61,324 nt of DNA from a virus, in the IMG/VR virus record IMGVR_UViG_3300046472_000303, positions 1 through 61,324 of that record, one strand, 5' to 3'. Numbering within the stretch: the first letter of the stretch is position 1; each line of letters begins with the position of its first letter. Under the pieces are notes generated by a model, which saw only the letters and a program-made list of their open reading frames with translations, was not told where the DNA came from and did not search any database. Positions 22,240 to 31,138 of the stretch are shown one piece after another. A program made the position numbers and the translations under genes.

Positions 22240-22609
22240 GGTCTCCGGAAATACCGGCTCCTGGCCGCACGTACCGGCCGTGGACGGGCGCTACTACGGC
22301 GTCACGGACAAGCACGGCGCCCAGGTGATCGTCATGTCCAAGGCCACCTGGGAGCAGCTGGGCACGATCATCGAAATGCAGAAGCGCTCGCTGGAGGCCC
22401 AGGACAAGGCCATCAAGCAGCAGAGCGCACATATTCAGCAGCTGACGGCAGATCGCGACGATTGCCTGATGAAGCTGACCAACCTCCGCGGCAACCACCG
22501 GGAGCTGCTGAGGGAGCGCGTCGAGGCGGGTCTTGTCGACCCGACCACGGAGGCGCAGTCTCCACCCGGGATCTCGTTCATTCCACAACCGAAGGACCTA
22601 CTGAAATGA
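22205..22609 (+). CDS. Coiled-coil hypothetical protein, 134 residues
   Basis: Overlaps the previous gene by 35 nt. Residues about 50-105 form a coiled coil (IIEMQKRSLEAQDKAIKQQS onward) with one cysteine. The N-terminus contains a short globular part (DGRYYGVTDKHGAQVIVMSK). It may be a packaging or head accessory protein; no family recognised. Confidence 0.8.
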   Translation: MDLFSKLLRPSKVSGNTGSWPHVPAVDGRYYGVTDKHGAQVIVMSKATWEQLGTIIEMQKRSLEAQDKAIKQQSAHIQQLTADRDDCLMKLTNLRGNHRELLRERVEAGLVDPTTEAQSPPGISFIPQPKDLLK

Positions 22610-22920
22610 CCATGGCAGAGAGTGCAGCGAAGGTCGGCGAACACCTGAAGACGGTGGTCGGCCACATCGAGAACAACGTGAAGCAAATCGAGAACCAGCT
22701 CATGCAGCTGGGCCAGCAGAAGGGCGTGCTCGAGGAGCAGCTCACCACCGCGAAGTCGCTCCTGGCGACGATCTACCACGCGATGGAGAACGGCCTCGAG
22801 GAGCAGGTGTTCCACCGCCTGGAGCGTCTCGTGAAGGCGCAGGCCGAGGTGGCCAGCTCTCCTTCTCAGCCTGCCGCCGCCGCGAATGATGCCGCGACTG
22901 CAGGCGCTCCCAAAGCATAA
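22606..22920 (+). CDS. Coiled-coil hypothetical protein, 104 residues
   Basis: ATGA coupling with the preceding gene. Most of residues 10-75 is one long coiled coil (VGEHLKTVVGHIENNVKQIE and following heptads); the tail is alanine/proline-rich. Probably forms a rod-like oligomer, perhaps with the previous gene product. Function unknown. Confidence 0.8.
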   Translation: MTMAESAAKVGEHLKTVVGHIENNVKQIENQLMQLGQQKGVLEEQLTTAKSLLATIYHAMENGLEEQVFHRLERLVKAQAEVASSPSQPAAAANDAATAGAPKA

Positions 22921-22971
22921 GCGAGAAAAGTATCACCGCATCCTTCGGGACGCGGGGATGCTACGCTAGAC

Positions 22972-22991
22972 AGGGGCCCTCCGGGGCCCCT
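22972..22991 (+). terminator. GC hairpin before the large terminase, weak terminator
   Basis: AGGGGCCC (22972-22979), TCCG loop, GGGCCCCT (22984-22991), followed by ACTTT rather than a long U-run. It uses the same TCCG tetraloop as the terminator at 21494. Probably attenuates transcription. Confidence 0.55.
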
Positions 22992-23023
22992 ACTTTCCGC
23001 AGCCGATTTAACATAAAAAGAAC

Positions 23024-24433
23024 ATGGCTGACCTGATCTTCAAGCCGCCTGCGACGATCGAGAGCTTCATGTTCTCGGACAAGCGCTTTCGCGTCGTGCG
23101 CGGCCCGGTCGGCTCCGGCAAGTCGTCCGGCATGGTCATGGAGCTGCTCCGGCGCGCGAGCATGCAGGCCCCCGACCCGAACGACGGCATCCGCCGGTCC
23201 CGCGGCGTCATCGTCCGCAACACCCTGCCCCAGCTCAAGGCCACGTCGCTGAAGACGGTGCGCGAGCTGCTGGGCCCGATAATCGACTGGCGCCCTAGCG
23301 ACAACACGATCTGGATTCGCCAGGGCGACATCGAGGCCGAGTGGATCCTGATGCCCCTCGATACCCCGGACAACGTCCAGCGGCTTCTGTCGCTCGACCT
23401 GACCTACGCCTGGCTGTCGGAGCTGCGCGAGCTCCAGCCGCAGATCATGATGGATGTGTTCTCGCGGTGTGGCCGCTACCCCTCGATGATGCACGGCGGC
23501 CCGAGCTGGTACGGCGTGATCGGCGAGACCAACTCGTTCGATGAGGACTCCCCCTGGAACAAGATCCTCGAGGAGAAAGAGCTCGACGGGCGCGAGCTGC
23601 CCGAGGCGACGTGGGGCTACTGGGTGCAGCCCGGCGCGCGCGAGCCCGGCGCCGAGAACCGAGAGAACCTCGTACCCGGCTACTACGAAGACCTGATCGA
23701 GTCGAACAGCCCGGCCTGGGTCGAGCAGTACGTCGACAACATTATCGCCCCATCGCTGTCCGGCGAGGCGGTGTTCCGCTCCAGCTTCCGGCGCAAGTTT
23801 CACGTCGCGTCCCACGACCTGCTGCCGATTCCTAGCACGATGCTGGTGATAGGTATGGACTTCGGGCGCAACCCCGCGGCGGTCCTCACGCAGATGGACC
23901 CGCACGGCCGGCTGATAGTTCTGTACGAGGTGTACGCTGAGAACATGGGTGTTGAGCAGTTCTGCAACACGCTCCTGCGACCACTCCTGGCACAACCTCA
24001 CCTGCAGCGGTTGCCGGTTGGCGTCGTCGGCGACCCGAGCGGAATCGCGCGATCGCAGATCGGCGAGGAGTCCGTGTTCCAGGCCTTGAAGCGCCTGGGC
24101 TTCGCCGCGCAGCAGGCCCAGACCAACTCGATCGACCCGCGCTTGCGCGCCGTGGAGAAGTGGTTCCTGCAGCAGCGCGAGGGCGGCGCCGCGATCCTGA
24201 TCAGCCCAGCCTGCACGATGCTCGTGCGCGCGCTGCAGTCGAAGTATCGCTACGCCAAGAAGAAGGACGGCGAGCTTCAGCCGCAGCCCGAGAAGTCGCA
24301 TCCGTGGTCGGACCTCGCGGACGCGTTCCAATACGGTGTTCTTGGACATTCGGGCAACGTCCTTGCTAGACTCGTGCGCACAAGAGGCGCCGCTGTGAAG
24401 CGCCCACCCCCGTCAGCCGCAGGTTGGACCTGA
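23024..24433 (+). CDS. Terminase large subunit
   Basis: A 469-residue packaging motor. Walker A GPVGSGKS (27-34), a Walker B-like LTYAWLSE with E133, and nuclease aspartates D279 (GMDFGRNP), D337 (GDPSG) and D430/D433 (WSDLADAF). Known: ATP-driven DNA translocation and cleavage of concatemers. The stop overlaps the portal start (TGATG). Some members with this spacing use headful packaging, which cannot be decided here. Confidence 0.96.
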   Translation: MADLIFKPPATIESFMFSDKRFRVVRGPVGSGKSSGMVMELLRRASMQAPDPNDGIRRSRGVIVRNTLPQLKATSLKTVRELLGPIIDWRPSDNTIWIRQGDIEAEWILMPLDTPDNVQRLLSLDLTYAWLSELRELQPQIMMDVFSRCGRYPSMMHGGPSWYGVIGETNSFDEDSPWNKILEEKELDGRELPEATWGYWVQPGAREPGAENRENLVPGYYEDLIESNSPAWVEQYVDNIIAPSLSGEAVFRSSFRRKFHVASHDLLPIPSTMLVIGMDFGRNPAAVLTQMDPHGRLIVLYEVYAENMGVEQFCNTLLRPLLAQPHLQRLPVGVVGDPSGIARSQIGEESVFQALKRLGFAAQQAQTNSIDPRLRAVEKWFLQQREGGAAILISPACTMLVRALQSKYRYAKKKDGELQPQPEKSHPWSDLADAFQYGVLGHSGNVLARLVRTRGAAVKRPPPSAAGWT

Positions 24434-26805
24434 TGCCCGTCATTCCGAACAAGCCTAGCTCGACCTTAGACACCGGCACGGGGTCGCCCCGTACACCAGG
24501 CACGGCGCCCGGCGCAGGAGCCGGTGGCAGCGGCCTGTTGGGCAGCTCGGCGCGACAGGGCTCGGCCGTCCCCGGGACCGGGGGCGCGGTATCGAAGCCC
24601 GTCAAGAAGAAGGGCAGCAAGCTCGAGCTGCGCGCGCAGAGTCCGCATGGCCTGCTGCGCGTCGTGACGAACGACGAGCTCGTGGCCGCAGAGAAGGCCT
24701 CCCAGGATCTGTCCGCCGCGCCCGAGCGCGTGCTGTCGGACCTCGCGCGACACATCCGCGACCGCTTCGAGAAGGCCGTACGTCACCGGCGTACGATCGG
24801 CATCGACGACGAGCTGATCCGCGACATGCGCGCGTACAACGGCCAGTACGATCCGCAGAAGATGCAGGAGATCCAGAAGTTCGGCGGCAGCGGCGTCTAT
24901 TCCCGCATGATGGCGATGAAGTGCCGCGGCGCGACCGCGCTGCTGCGCGGCGTCTACATGAACAGCGACCGGCCGTGGATCCTCGAGCCCACGCCGGACC
25001 CCGTCATACCGCAGACCCTGAAGGACCACGCGCACACGCTGGTCAACGCAGAGGTCACCAAGGCCAACCAGGCCGGGCAGATAGTCGACCAGAACGCGAT
25101 CAAGGACCGCGTGGAAATGCTCTACTGGGCGATCAAGCTCGCCGAGCGCCGCAAGGCGGAGGTCGAGGCCAAGGAAGCCCAGCGCAAGATCGACGACATC
25201 CTCGAGGAGGGCATGTTCTATAAGGCCCTCAGCGACTTCCTGAACGACCTGCCGATCTACAAGTACGCCGTGATCAAGGGCCCCATCGTGCGCAACGACG
25301 CCACCCTGAAGTGGAGCCGCGGCGGCAAGATCGAGCGGCACCACGAGGCGAAGTTCTTCTGGAACCGCGTGTCCCCGTGGGACATATGGTTCAGCCCGGG
25401 CGCTACGGACATCACGAACACCGAGACGTTCGAGCGCCAGCGTCTGACGACGATGGACCTCTACAACCTGAAGGGTCTGCCCGGCTACCGCGACGAGGAG
25501 ATCGACGAGATCATCGCCGACTACGAGAACCGCGGGTACAAGGAGTGGATCCAGATCTTCGACACGGAGCGCGCCTACATGGAAGGCCGCAACAACGTGC
25601 TCGACGACACCTACATCAACGCCATCGAGTATCACGGCTACATCCTCGGGAAGTACCTCAAGGAATACGGCGTGAAGGGCGCGGACGAAGACACCAAGCC
25701 GTACTTCGTGACGGCGTGGATGGTCGACCGGCGAATCTTCAAGGTCATGCTGAACCCGAGCCCGCGCGTGCGTGTGCCCTACTACGTGACGAGCTTCGAC
25801 AAGCAGCCCGGCACGCTCTACGGCAACGGCATTCCGTCGCTGGCGAACGACCTCACCGACGTGATCAACGCGGTGCTGCGCGCCCTCGTGAACAACATGA
25901 GCATCGCGTCCGGCCCGCAGGTGGTCTACGACGAGGAGATGCTGTCCCCGAACCAGGACGACGGACTCTACCCCTGGAAGAAGTGGAAATTCGTCGGCGA
26001 CCCGGCCAATCCGAATCGCAAGGCGGTCGAGTTCTTCTCGCCGCAGGACAACTCGCAGTCGTTGATCCAGGTGCTCGACAAGTTCAGCACCATGCTCGAC
26101 GACGTCAGCACGATCCCGCGCTACCTGACCGGCAGCGGCGGCGCCGCCGGCGCCGGCCGCACGGCTTCGGGCCTCTCGATGCTGATCAACAACGCGAACA
26201 AGACGCTGCAGAACGTGGCGGACAACATCGACACCGACATCTTCGGGCCGCTGCTGCACGAGCTCTACGACTACATCATGCTCACGGACCCGACGGAAAT
26301 GCTCCGCGGCGACGAGAACATCATGGTCGATGGCGTGCGCCAGGCCGCCAAGCAAGAGCAGGACCTGAGCCGCCAGCTCGAGTTCCTGAACCTGATCAAC
26401 AACCCGAACTATCAGACAATGCTCGGCCCAGGCGAGGTCGGACGGATCTTGCAGAAGATCGCGGACAACATCGGCATGGAGATCAAGGTCAAGAATCCGG
26501 ACGACGTGCCCGGCGCGAAGCCGCCCGGCATGCCGGATCCTCCGCCGCAGCCGCCGCCCCCGCCGCCCCCGAAGGTCACGATCGCGCTCAAGGGCGATCT
26601 ACCCTCGCAGGATGCGGAGAAGCTGGCCGGGCTGCCGCCGAGCATGCCCGCGCCGCCCGCCGGTGGCGGTGGTGGTTTCAACCCCTCGGGCGGTACGGCG
26701 TCGGTGAATCCAGCGTCCGCGCAGCCTGGCGCCGGCGGCGTACCGGGCCTGAAGCCCGCGCCGCAGGTGGCCGCGGCGACCGGACCGAACAATCAGCAGG
26801 CGTGA
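24433..26805 (+). CDS. Portal protein
   Basis: A 790-residue podovirus-type portal. The first 90 residues are glycine/serine-rich. The core contains long helices, a stem-like region, PWDIWFSPGATDI and NGIPSLANDLTDVINAVLRA typical of these portals, and a putative tunnel-loop region ending near TIPRYLTGSGGAAGAGRTAS. The C-terminal 130 residues are proline- and glycine-rich. Known: dodecamer at the capsid vertex for DNA entry and exit. Start TGATG-coupled to the terminase. Confidence 0.93.
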   Translation: MPVIPNKPSSTLDTGTGSPRTPGTAPGAGAGGSGLLGSSARQGSAVPGTGGAVSKPVKKKGSKLELRAQSPHGLLRVVTNDELVAAEKASQDLSAAPERVLSDLARHIRDRFEKAVRHRRTIGIDDELIRDMRAYNGQYDPQKMQEIQKFGGSGVYSRMMAMKCRGATALLRGVYMNSDRPWILEPTPDPVIPQTLKDHAHTLVNAEVTKANQAGQIVDQNAIKDRVEMLYWAIKLAERRKAEVEAKEAQRKIDDILEEGMFYKALSDFLNDLPIYKYAVIKGPIVRNDATLKWSRGGKIERHHEAKFFWNRVSPWDIWFSPGATDITNTETFERQRLTTMDLYNLKGLPGYRDEEIDEIIADYENRGYKEWIQIFDTERAYMEGRNNVLDDTYINAIEYHGYILGKYLKEYGVKGADEDTKPYFVTAWMVDRRIFKVMLNPSPRVRVPYYVTSFDKQPGTLYGNGIPSLANDLTDVINAVLRALVNNMSIASGPQVVYDEEMLSPNQDDGLYPWKKWKFVGDPANPNRKAVEFFSPQDNSQSLIQVLDKFSTMLDDVSTIPRYLTGSGGAAGAGRTASGLSMLINNANKTLQNVADNIDTDIFGPLLHELYDYIMLTDPTEMLRGDENIMVDGVRQAAKQEQDLSRQLEFLNLINNPNYQTMLGPGEVGRILQKIADNIGMEIKVKNPDDVPGAKPPGMPDPPPQPPPPPPPKVTIALKGDLPSQDAEKLAGLPPSMPAPPAGGGGGFNPSGGTASVNPASAQPGAGGVPGLKPAPQVAAATGPNNQQA

Positions 26806-26807
26806 TG

Positions 26808-26836
26808 TTGCTACAACCCTCGCAGCTGCGTATTAT
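26808..26836 (+). promoter_or_regulatory. Sigma70-type promoter before the head genes
   Basis: TTGCTA (26808-26813), 17-base spacer, TATTAT (26831-26836), in the only sizeable gap after the portal gene. Likely boosts expression of the scaffold and capsid genes. Confidence 0.65.
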
Positions 26837-26881
26837 GTAAACACCGCCACAAGAAGCGGTTCCTCACAGAGGTCTAAGAAG

Positions 26882-27232
26882 ATGGTGGACAAGACAAAGA
26901 CGGGCGTCGTGAAATCCGGTTCCTACGGAGACGCGACTCTCAAGACCCCGGGCACGCCGATCGATCAGAACGGCACCAGCAAGACGAAGACGTCTGGCAA
27001 GACGAAGTCGAATGGGGTCCTTTGTGGCCCGTCCGGCGTGACCTTCCAGGCCGGCGATCATCCTGCTCCGCATGGCTTCAATGCCACCTCGGCCGCGCGC
27101 GAAGCGCTGGGCAACCTCGGCGGCAAGTCGAAGGTGATCACGTCCAAGTCGGGCAAGAGCTTCCGTCAGGGCAAGGGCAACACCGGCACGAGCGCGGCAG
27201 GCGCCCCGCTCGCGGTGAAGACCCACTACTAA
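26882..27232 (+). CDS. Basic Gly/Lys/Thr-rich virion-associated protein (putative)
   Basis: A 116-residue low-complexity basic protein (KTKTSGKTKSNG) with a central short motif GPSGVTFQAGDHPAPHG. AGAGG upstream of the ATG. Small basic proteins between portal and scaffold are often minor head components. No enzyme motif. Confidence 0.75.
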   Translation: MVDKTKTGVVKSGSYGDATLKTPGTPIDQNGTSKTKTSGKTKSNGVLCGPSGVTFQAGDHPAPHGFNATSAAREALGNLGGKSKVITSKSGKSFRQGKGNTGTSAAGAPLAVKTHY

Positions 27233-27233
27233 C

Positions 27234-27443
27234 ATGCGCAAGACTGGCGCGCATACGGAGATGGCCCAGACGGCCGGATCCAAACAGCAAGGGGCGCAGC
27301 ATCTGCGCCTCGGCCAGCCGTCGACGCTCAGCTGGGCGCCGCCGTCGCGCATCTACACGCGCGACTATCGCGTCCCCGATGAGGACGACGCGACCAACAA
27401 AGATACCGTCTCCCCGTTCGTCGGGAACCCGCTCCAGTATTGA
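27234..27443 (+). CDS. Small hypothetical protein, 69 residues
   Basis: Follows the previous stop by one base. It is polar and glutamine-rich with an acidic end (VPDEDDATNKDTVSP). No ribosome-binding site is clear for the ATG at 27234; ATG at 27261 is the alternative. Probably a minor structural or assembly protein by location. Confidence 0.65.
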   Translation: MRKTGAHTEMAQTAGSKQQGAQHLRLGQPSTLSWAPPSRIYTRDYRVPDEDDATNKDTVSPFVGNPLQY

Positions 27444-27446
27444 CCC

Positions 27447-27674
27447 ATGGCCACCCGCACAGAGCTAGCCCTAGTGATTGGGCAGCTGAACGAAAGTTCG
27501 GCCTATTTCGGGCGTTATGTGAAGATGTTAGAGAGCCGCCGCGACGACACCATGGCCAAGATCCTCCTCGAGTCGACGCCCGAGGCCCAGATCCCCTCTC
27601 TGCGTGGTGAGGCTCGCGCCTACGACACGCTCCTCCATGAAATCGCAACCGCCATCAAGGACAAACAAAAATGA
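27447..27674 (+). CDS. Small helical protein, 75 residues
   Basis: All-helical (ELALVIGQLNESSAYFGRYV and RAYDTLLHEIATAIKDKQK). The stop overlaps the scaffold start (ATGA), so the two may be co-translated. Inferred head assembly accessory; function unknown. Confidence 0.75.
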   Translation: MATRTELALVIGQLNESSAYFGRYVKMLESRRDDTMAKILLESTPEAQIPSLRGEARAYDTLLHEIATAIKDKQK

Positions 27675-28726
27675 CAACCGCAGCCCCCGTCGTGAATTCG
27701 AATCTCCCCGCCGCCGCCCGTAGGCAGGTGAAGGAGGCGAACAAATTGCTCGCCGAGCTGAACGCGAAGCCGGTCGCTACCGCGCCGCCCGCCGCCGCGC
27801 CGGCCCCCGACGCGCCCGCCGCCGACCCGAAGTTTCCGACCGTAGACCTCGCCTCCGGTCACGTCGAGACCTCTGATGTGCCGGCCGGCACTACCCAGGT
27901 GCCCGAGCTCGAGCAGGCCAACCAGCGCTACAAGTCGCTGCAGGGCAAGTTCAACAAGGGCGAACGCGACCGCATCGAACTAGAGGCGAGGCTCGCGGCC
28001 GCGCAGGACACGAACCGCGTGCTGCTCGAAGCCGCGCAAGCGCGCCCCGCCGCGCCCGTCGCGCCGCCGAAGCCGGAGGATCAATTTCTCGCGCTGGGCG
28101 TGACGCAGCAGGAGATCACGGACTACGGTCCGGAGCTTATGAGCATCGTCGCGCGCGTCGCGCGCAACATGAGCGCCGGCGAGCTGCAGGGCCTCAAGAC
28201 GGAGGTCGCCGAGCTCAAGCGCGGCATGAGCAACGTGGGCACGGTCGTGGCCCAGAATGCTCAGCAAAAGGTCTACGACGCCCTCAACGCCGCCTTCGGC
28301 GAGAAGTGGCCGGTCGTGAACAACAGCGAGGAGTTTCTTGCATGGTGCCAGGAAGCTGATGTATTCTCTGGCCAACAGAGGCTCATTGGCCTCCAAGACG
28401 CCTTCAGGCGCGCCGACGCAGCACGAGTCGTAGCGATCTTCAGGGCGTATATCGAAGGGAACACTTCCCAGGGACCAACCTCCCGGCAACCCCAGGTTGC
28501 TCGAGAGACACTGGTCGCCCCGGCCCAAGGCCGAGGTGGTGCTGGAGAAACTCCCGGGTCCACTGGTGGCAAGGTCTGGTCTGACAAAGAGATCGAAGAC
28601 TTCTACCAGCGTGCACGGAAGGGCAAGATCCCCAAGGACGAGTACGAGGCGACGCAGGCCGAGATCTATCGCGCCGCCGCCGAAGGACGAGTCCGGAGTT
28701 CTGGCCACAATCTCAACCAGCATTAA
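27671..28726 (+). CDS. Capsid scaffolding protein (putative)
   Basis: A 351-residue protein immediately before the capsid gene. The first 80 residues are alanine/proline-rich and disordered, residues 80-125 a coiled coil (LEQANQRYKSLQGKFNKGER), the middle helical, and the C-terminus carries a charged helix (WSDKEIEDFYQRARKGKIP) suited to capsid binding. Known: scaffolds are acidic, helical and leave the head before packaging. Assigned by position and composition. Confidence 0.8.
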   Translation: MTTAAPVVNSNLPAAARRQVKEANKLLAELNAKPVATAPPAAAPAPDAPAADPKFPTVDLASGHVETSDVPAGTTQVPELEQANQRYKSLQGKFNKGERDRIELEARLAAAQDTNRVLLEAAQARPAAPVAPPKPEDQFLALGVTQQEITDYGPELMSIVARVARNMSAGELQGLKTEVAELKRGMSNVGTVVAQNAQQKVYDALNAAFGEKWPVVNNSEEFLAWCQEADVFSGQQRLIGLQDAFRRADAARVVAIFRAYIEGNTSQGPTSRQPQVARETLVAPAQGRGGAGETPGSTGGKVWSDKEIEDFYQRARKGKIPKDEYEATQAEIYRAAAEGRVRSSGHNLNQH

Positions 28727-28759
28727 CAATAACGGGGCAACACCCCGAGGAAGTGTGTC

Positions 28760-29947
28760 ATGGCCAACGCAGGTCAATATCCGGTCGGTACTCCGTATCT
28801 CGGCTCGACGCCGAGCCCGGCGTATAGCGGCATTTTCATCCCGGCCATCTGGGCGGGAAAGTTCGTCGAGAAGTTCTACGACGCCACGGTCCTCGGCGCG
28901 ATCGCGTCGACCGACTACGAGGGCGAGATCAAGAGCTACGGCGACACGGTCTTCATCCGGACCCATCCGGCGATCAACATCAACGCCTACTCGACTGACC
29001 AGGCGTTGACGGTGCAGCGTCCGAGCTCGAACCTCGTCACGCTGTCGATCAACCAGGGCGCCTACTTCAACACGGTCTTGGACGACGTGATGGAGATCCA
29101 GGCGGACGTGGACCTTCTGAGCGTGTGGGCGGACAACGCCACCGAGCAGATGAAGGTGTACGTCGACACGGCGATCCTCGCGGTTGCGAGCATCGGCAAC
29201 AAGGTCTCGGGCTTCGATACCTTCATCGTGACCCCGGGCGCGACCCAGAACATGGGTTACCCGGCTGGCCGCCTGTCGGCGAGCTTGAACCTTGGTGCCT
29301 CGACGAACAGCTCCGTGTTCGTGTCGAGCGTCAAGTACTTCGGCGCGCCCCTATGGCTCGGCCGCGCGGCTTCCACCACGGCGCCGGGCGCCACGGTGTA
29401 CGGCCTGGCGACGGGCACGGGTGCGAACGTGGCGGGTGCGGGCTTCACGGCCGCTGCCTACCGCGGCATCCTCGACTTCATCATCGACTGCGGCCTGGTG
29501 CTCGACGAACAACGCTGCCCGGAGACGGGTCGCTGGATCGTCCTCCCGGCTTGGGCGGCCGCGCTGATCAAGCGCAGCGCGTTCCAGCAGGCGTACTTGA
29601 CCGGCGACTCGGTCAGCATCGCGCGCAACGGCCGGCTCGGCATGATCGACCGCTTCACGGTCTACGTGTCGAACCTTCTGCCGGTGGGCTCGGGCGCTGG
29701 CGCGGGCACGGCAGGTGCGGCGAGCGGCGCGACGGCGGGCCTGGCGACGACGCTGGCGGCCGGCGAATACGGCGTGTACTTCGGCCATGCAATGGGCCTC
29801 AGCTTCGCGAGCCAGCTCACGAAGGTCGAGACCCTGCGCTCCGAGAGCACGTTCGGCACGCTCATGCGCGGTCTGCAGGTCTGGGGCTTCCAGGTCATCA
29901 ATCCGACGCTCGTCGGGTTCGCGGTGGTCTCGAACTCCGGGTTCTAA
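28760..29947 (+). CDS. Major capsid protein
   Basis: A 395-residue protein with features of the N4 gp56/P22-like capsid group (HK97 fold): N-terminal AYSGIFIPAIWAGKFVEKFY, a DYEGEIKSYGDTVFI beta region, a long spine-type helix (DVDLLSVWADNATEQMKVYV) and a C-terminal FGTLMRGLQVWGFQVI strand. GAGGAAG site upstream; a strong terminator follows. It is the only gene here with such balanced composition and isolated expression. Confidence 0.93.
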   Translation: MANAGQYPVGTPYLGSTPSPAYSGIFIPAIWAGKFVEKFYDATVLGAIASTDYEGEIKSYGDTVFIRTHPAININAYSTDQALTVQRPSSNLVTLSINQGAYFNTVLDDVMEIQADVDLLSVWADNATEQMKVYVDTAILAVASIGNKVSGFDTFIVTPGATQNMGYPAGRLSASLNLGASTNSSVFVSSVKYFGAPLWLGRAASTTAPGATVYGLATGTGANVAGAGFTAAAYRGILDFIIDCGLVLDEQRCPETGRWIVLPAWAAALIKRSAFQQAYLTGDSVSIARNGRLGMIDRFTVYVSNLLPVGSGAGAGTAGAASGATAGLATTLAAGEYGVYFGHAMGLSFASQLTKVETLRSESTFGTLMRGLQVWGFQVINPTLVGFAVVSNSGF

Positions 29948-29967
29948 TCCCCCTCTGGGGTGAGTAC

Positions 29968-30003
29968 AGGGGGGTCTCCTTCGCGGGTGACCCCCCTCTC
30001 TTT
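29968..30003 (+). terminator. Terminator after the capsid gene
   Basis: AGGGGGGTC (29968-29976) pairs perfectly with GACCCCCCT (29989-29997), followed by CTCTTT. Loop of 12 bases. It reduces read-through into the tail genes, as is common after capsid genes. Confidence 0.82.
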
Positions 30004-30017
30004 CTGAGGATCCGGAA

Positions 30018-30413
30018 ATGCCTTCCACGACCACACCCAAGACGATCGACGACGTTCTCACCGAGGTCCGGTACCTCCTGAACGACGTGGGCGTGGCCGG
30101 CTCCCCCTTCCGCTTCTCGCAGGCGGTTCTCCTTCAGCTGCTCAACACGGCGCTCCGCGAGGTCTATACCCTGCGGCCCGACGCGGTGATCGGCAACTTC
30201 ACTCAGGGCATCCTGACTTACAGCAGCACTACGACCTACCTGCTGGCCGACCTCGGCACGAACATCGCTTTCCCGTTCGACGAGCGGCACTTCTTCGCCC
30301 CTGTCGTGGCGTACGTGGCCGGCAAGGCCGAGCTCGCCGACGACGAGTTCGTGGACACCAACCGCGCGATGACGCTACTGCAAGCGTTCCGCGTACAGCT
30401 GCGAGGTTCCTAA
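30018..30413 (+). CDS. Head-tail connector (adaptor) protein, putative
   Basis: A 131-residue mostly helical protein. DVLTEVRYLLNDVG at the N-terminus and helices with LQLLNTALREVYTLRPDAV match adaptor proteins of the gp6-like type that bind beneath the portal. Position just after the capsid fits. The stop codon and next start share a base. Confidence 0.75.
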   Translation: MPSTTTPKTIDDVLTEVRYLLNDVGVAGSPFRFSQAVLLQLLNTALREVYTLRPDAVIGNFTQGILTYSSTTTYLLADLGTNIAFPFDERHFFAPVVAYVAGKAELADDEFVDTNRAMTLLQAFRVQLRGS

Positions 30414-31138
30414 TGGCTATCGTTACCCAGAGCGCGCAATCGCAGAGCTCGAGCGCGCTTAACGGCCAGAGCACGACCTACATCAAGGGTCTGTGCCTGA
30501 TGCAGCTCTCCGGCGCGCCGGACACCCTCGTAGACACCATCCTCCAGCAGGTGATCAGGGAGTTCTACACCCTGTCCGGCAGCTGGCGCGACATCATCGG
30601 GCCATACAACGTCGTCGTGAACGTCGACGAGATCCAGTTCAACCCGATCGACCAATTCACCTCGCTGCTGAACGTCTACAGCGCGTTCCTGTTCCCGAGC
30701 CCCGGCTCGAGCAATACGCGGCAGTGGCTGTACCTGTCCCCGGATAAGGTCGTGGGTGTGGACCGCGGCCCGGTCAGCACGCTCTGGATGCGCACGCCAG
30801 ACATCGGCGTGCTCTACCCGAAGCCCGACATCAGCTATGGCGCGTCGCTGTACCTCTTGGCGGCGCTGAAGCCTGTGATCAACACCACGCAGCTGCCGAA
30901 TATCTCCACCGAGCAGCACCTGGACGGCCTCGTCTCCGGCGTGCTCTCGCGCATGTACGCGATCCCGAAGCGCCCCTGGTCGGACGCCGCGGCCGCGGCC
31001 ATGCACAGCAAGACGTACCGCCGGGAGATCCTTCTCGCCCGCGATCAGGCCAACCGCTCGTACTCGAGCGCGGACTCCCGCCGCGTGTTCCCTCCCTTCG
31101 CAGGACGTGGGTCTCAGAGGCTCTCGCGCGTGTTCTGA
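30413..31138 (+). CDS. Neck/tail tubular protein, putative
   Basis: A 241-residue protein with GSWRDIIGPYNVVVNVDEIQ, a beta-strand pattern, and RTPDIGVLYPKPDISYGASL, then a helical C-terminus. The arrangement and position between adaptor and spike resemble the tail tubular A / head completion proteins of podoviruses. Stop and next start overlap by one base. Confidence 0.7.
   Translation: MAIVTQSAQSQSSSALNGQSTTYIKGLCLMQLSGAPDTLVDTILQQVIREFYTLSGSWRDIIGPYNVVVNVDEIQFNPIDQFTSLLNVYSAFLFPSPGSSNTRQWLYLSPDKVVGVDRGPVSTLWMRTPDIGVLYPKPDISYGASLYLLAALKPVINTTQLPNISTEQHLDGLVSGVLSRMYAIPKRPWSDAAAAAMHSKTYRREILLARDQANRSYSSADSRRVFPPFAGRGSQRLSRVF

Noticed and set aside
22961-24349. Minus-strand ORF opposite the large terminase
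   Set aside because: Antisense of an ORF that has all terminase motifs; no ribosome-binding site.
24466-26355. A 629-codon minus-strand ORF opposite the portal gene
   Set aside because: Perfectly antisense to a recognisable portal protein; low-complexity valine/arginine/leucine sequence without motifs.
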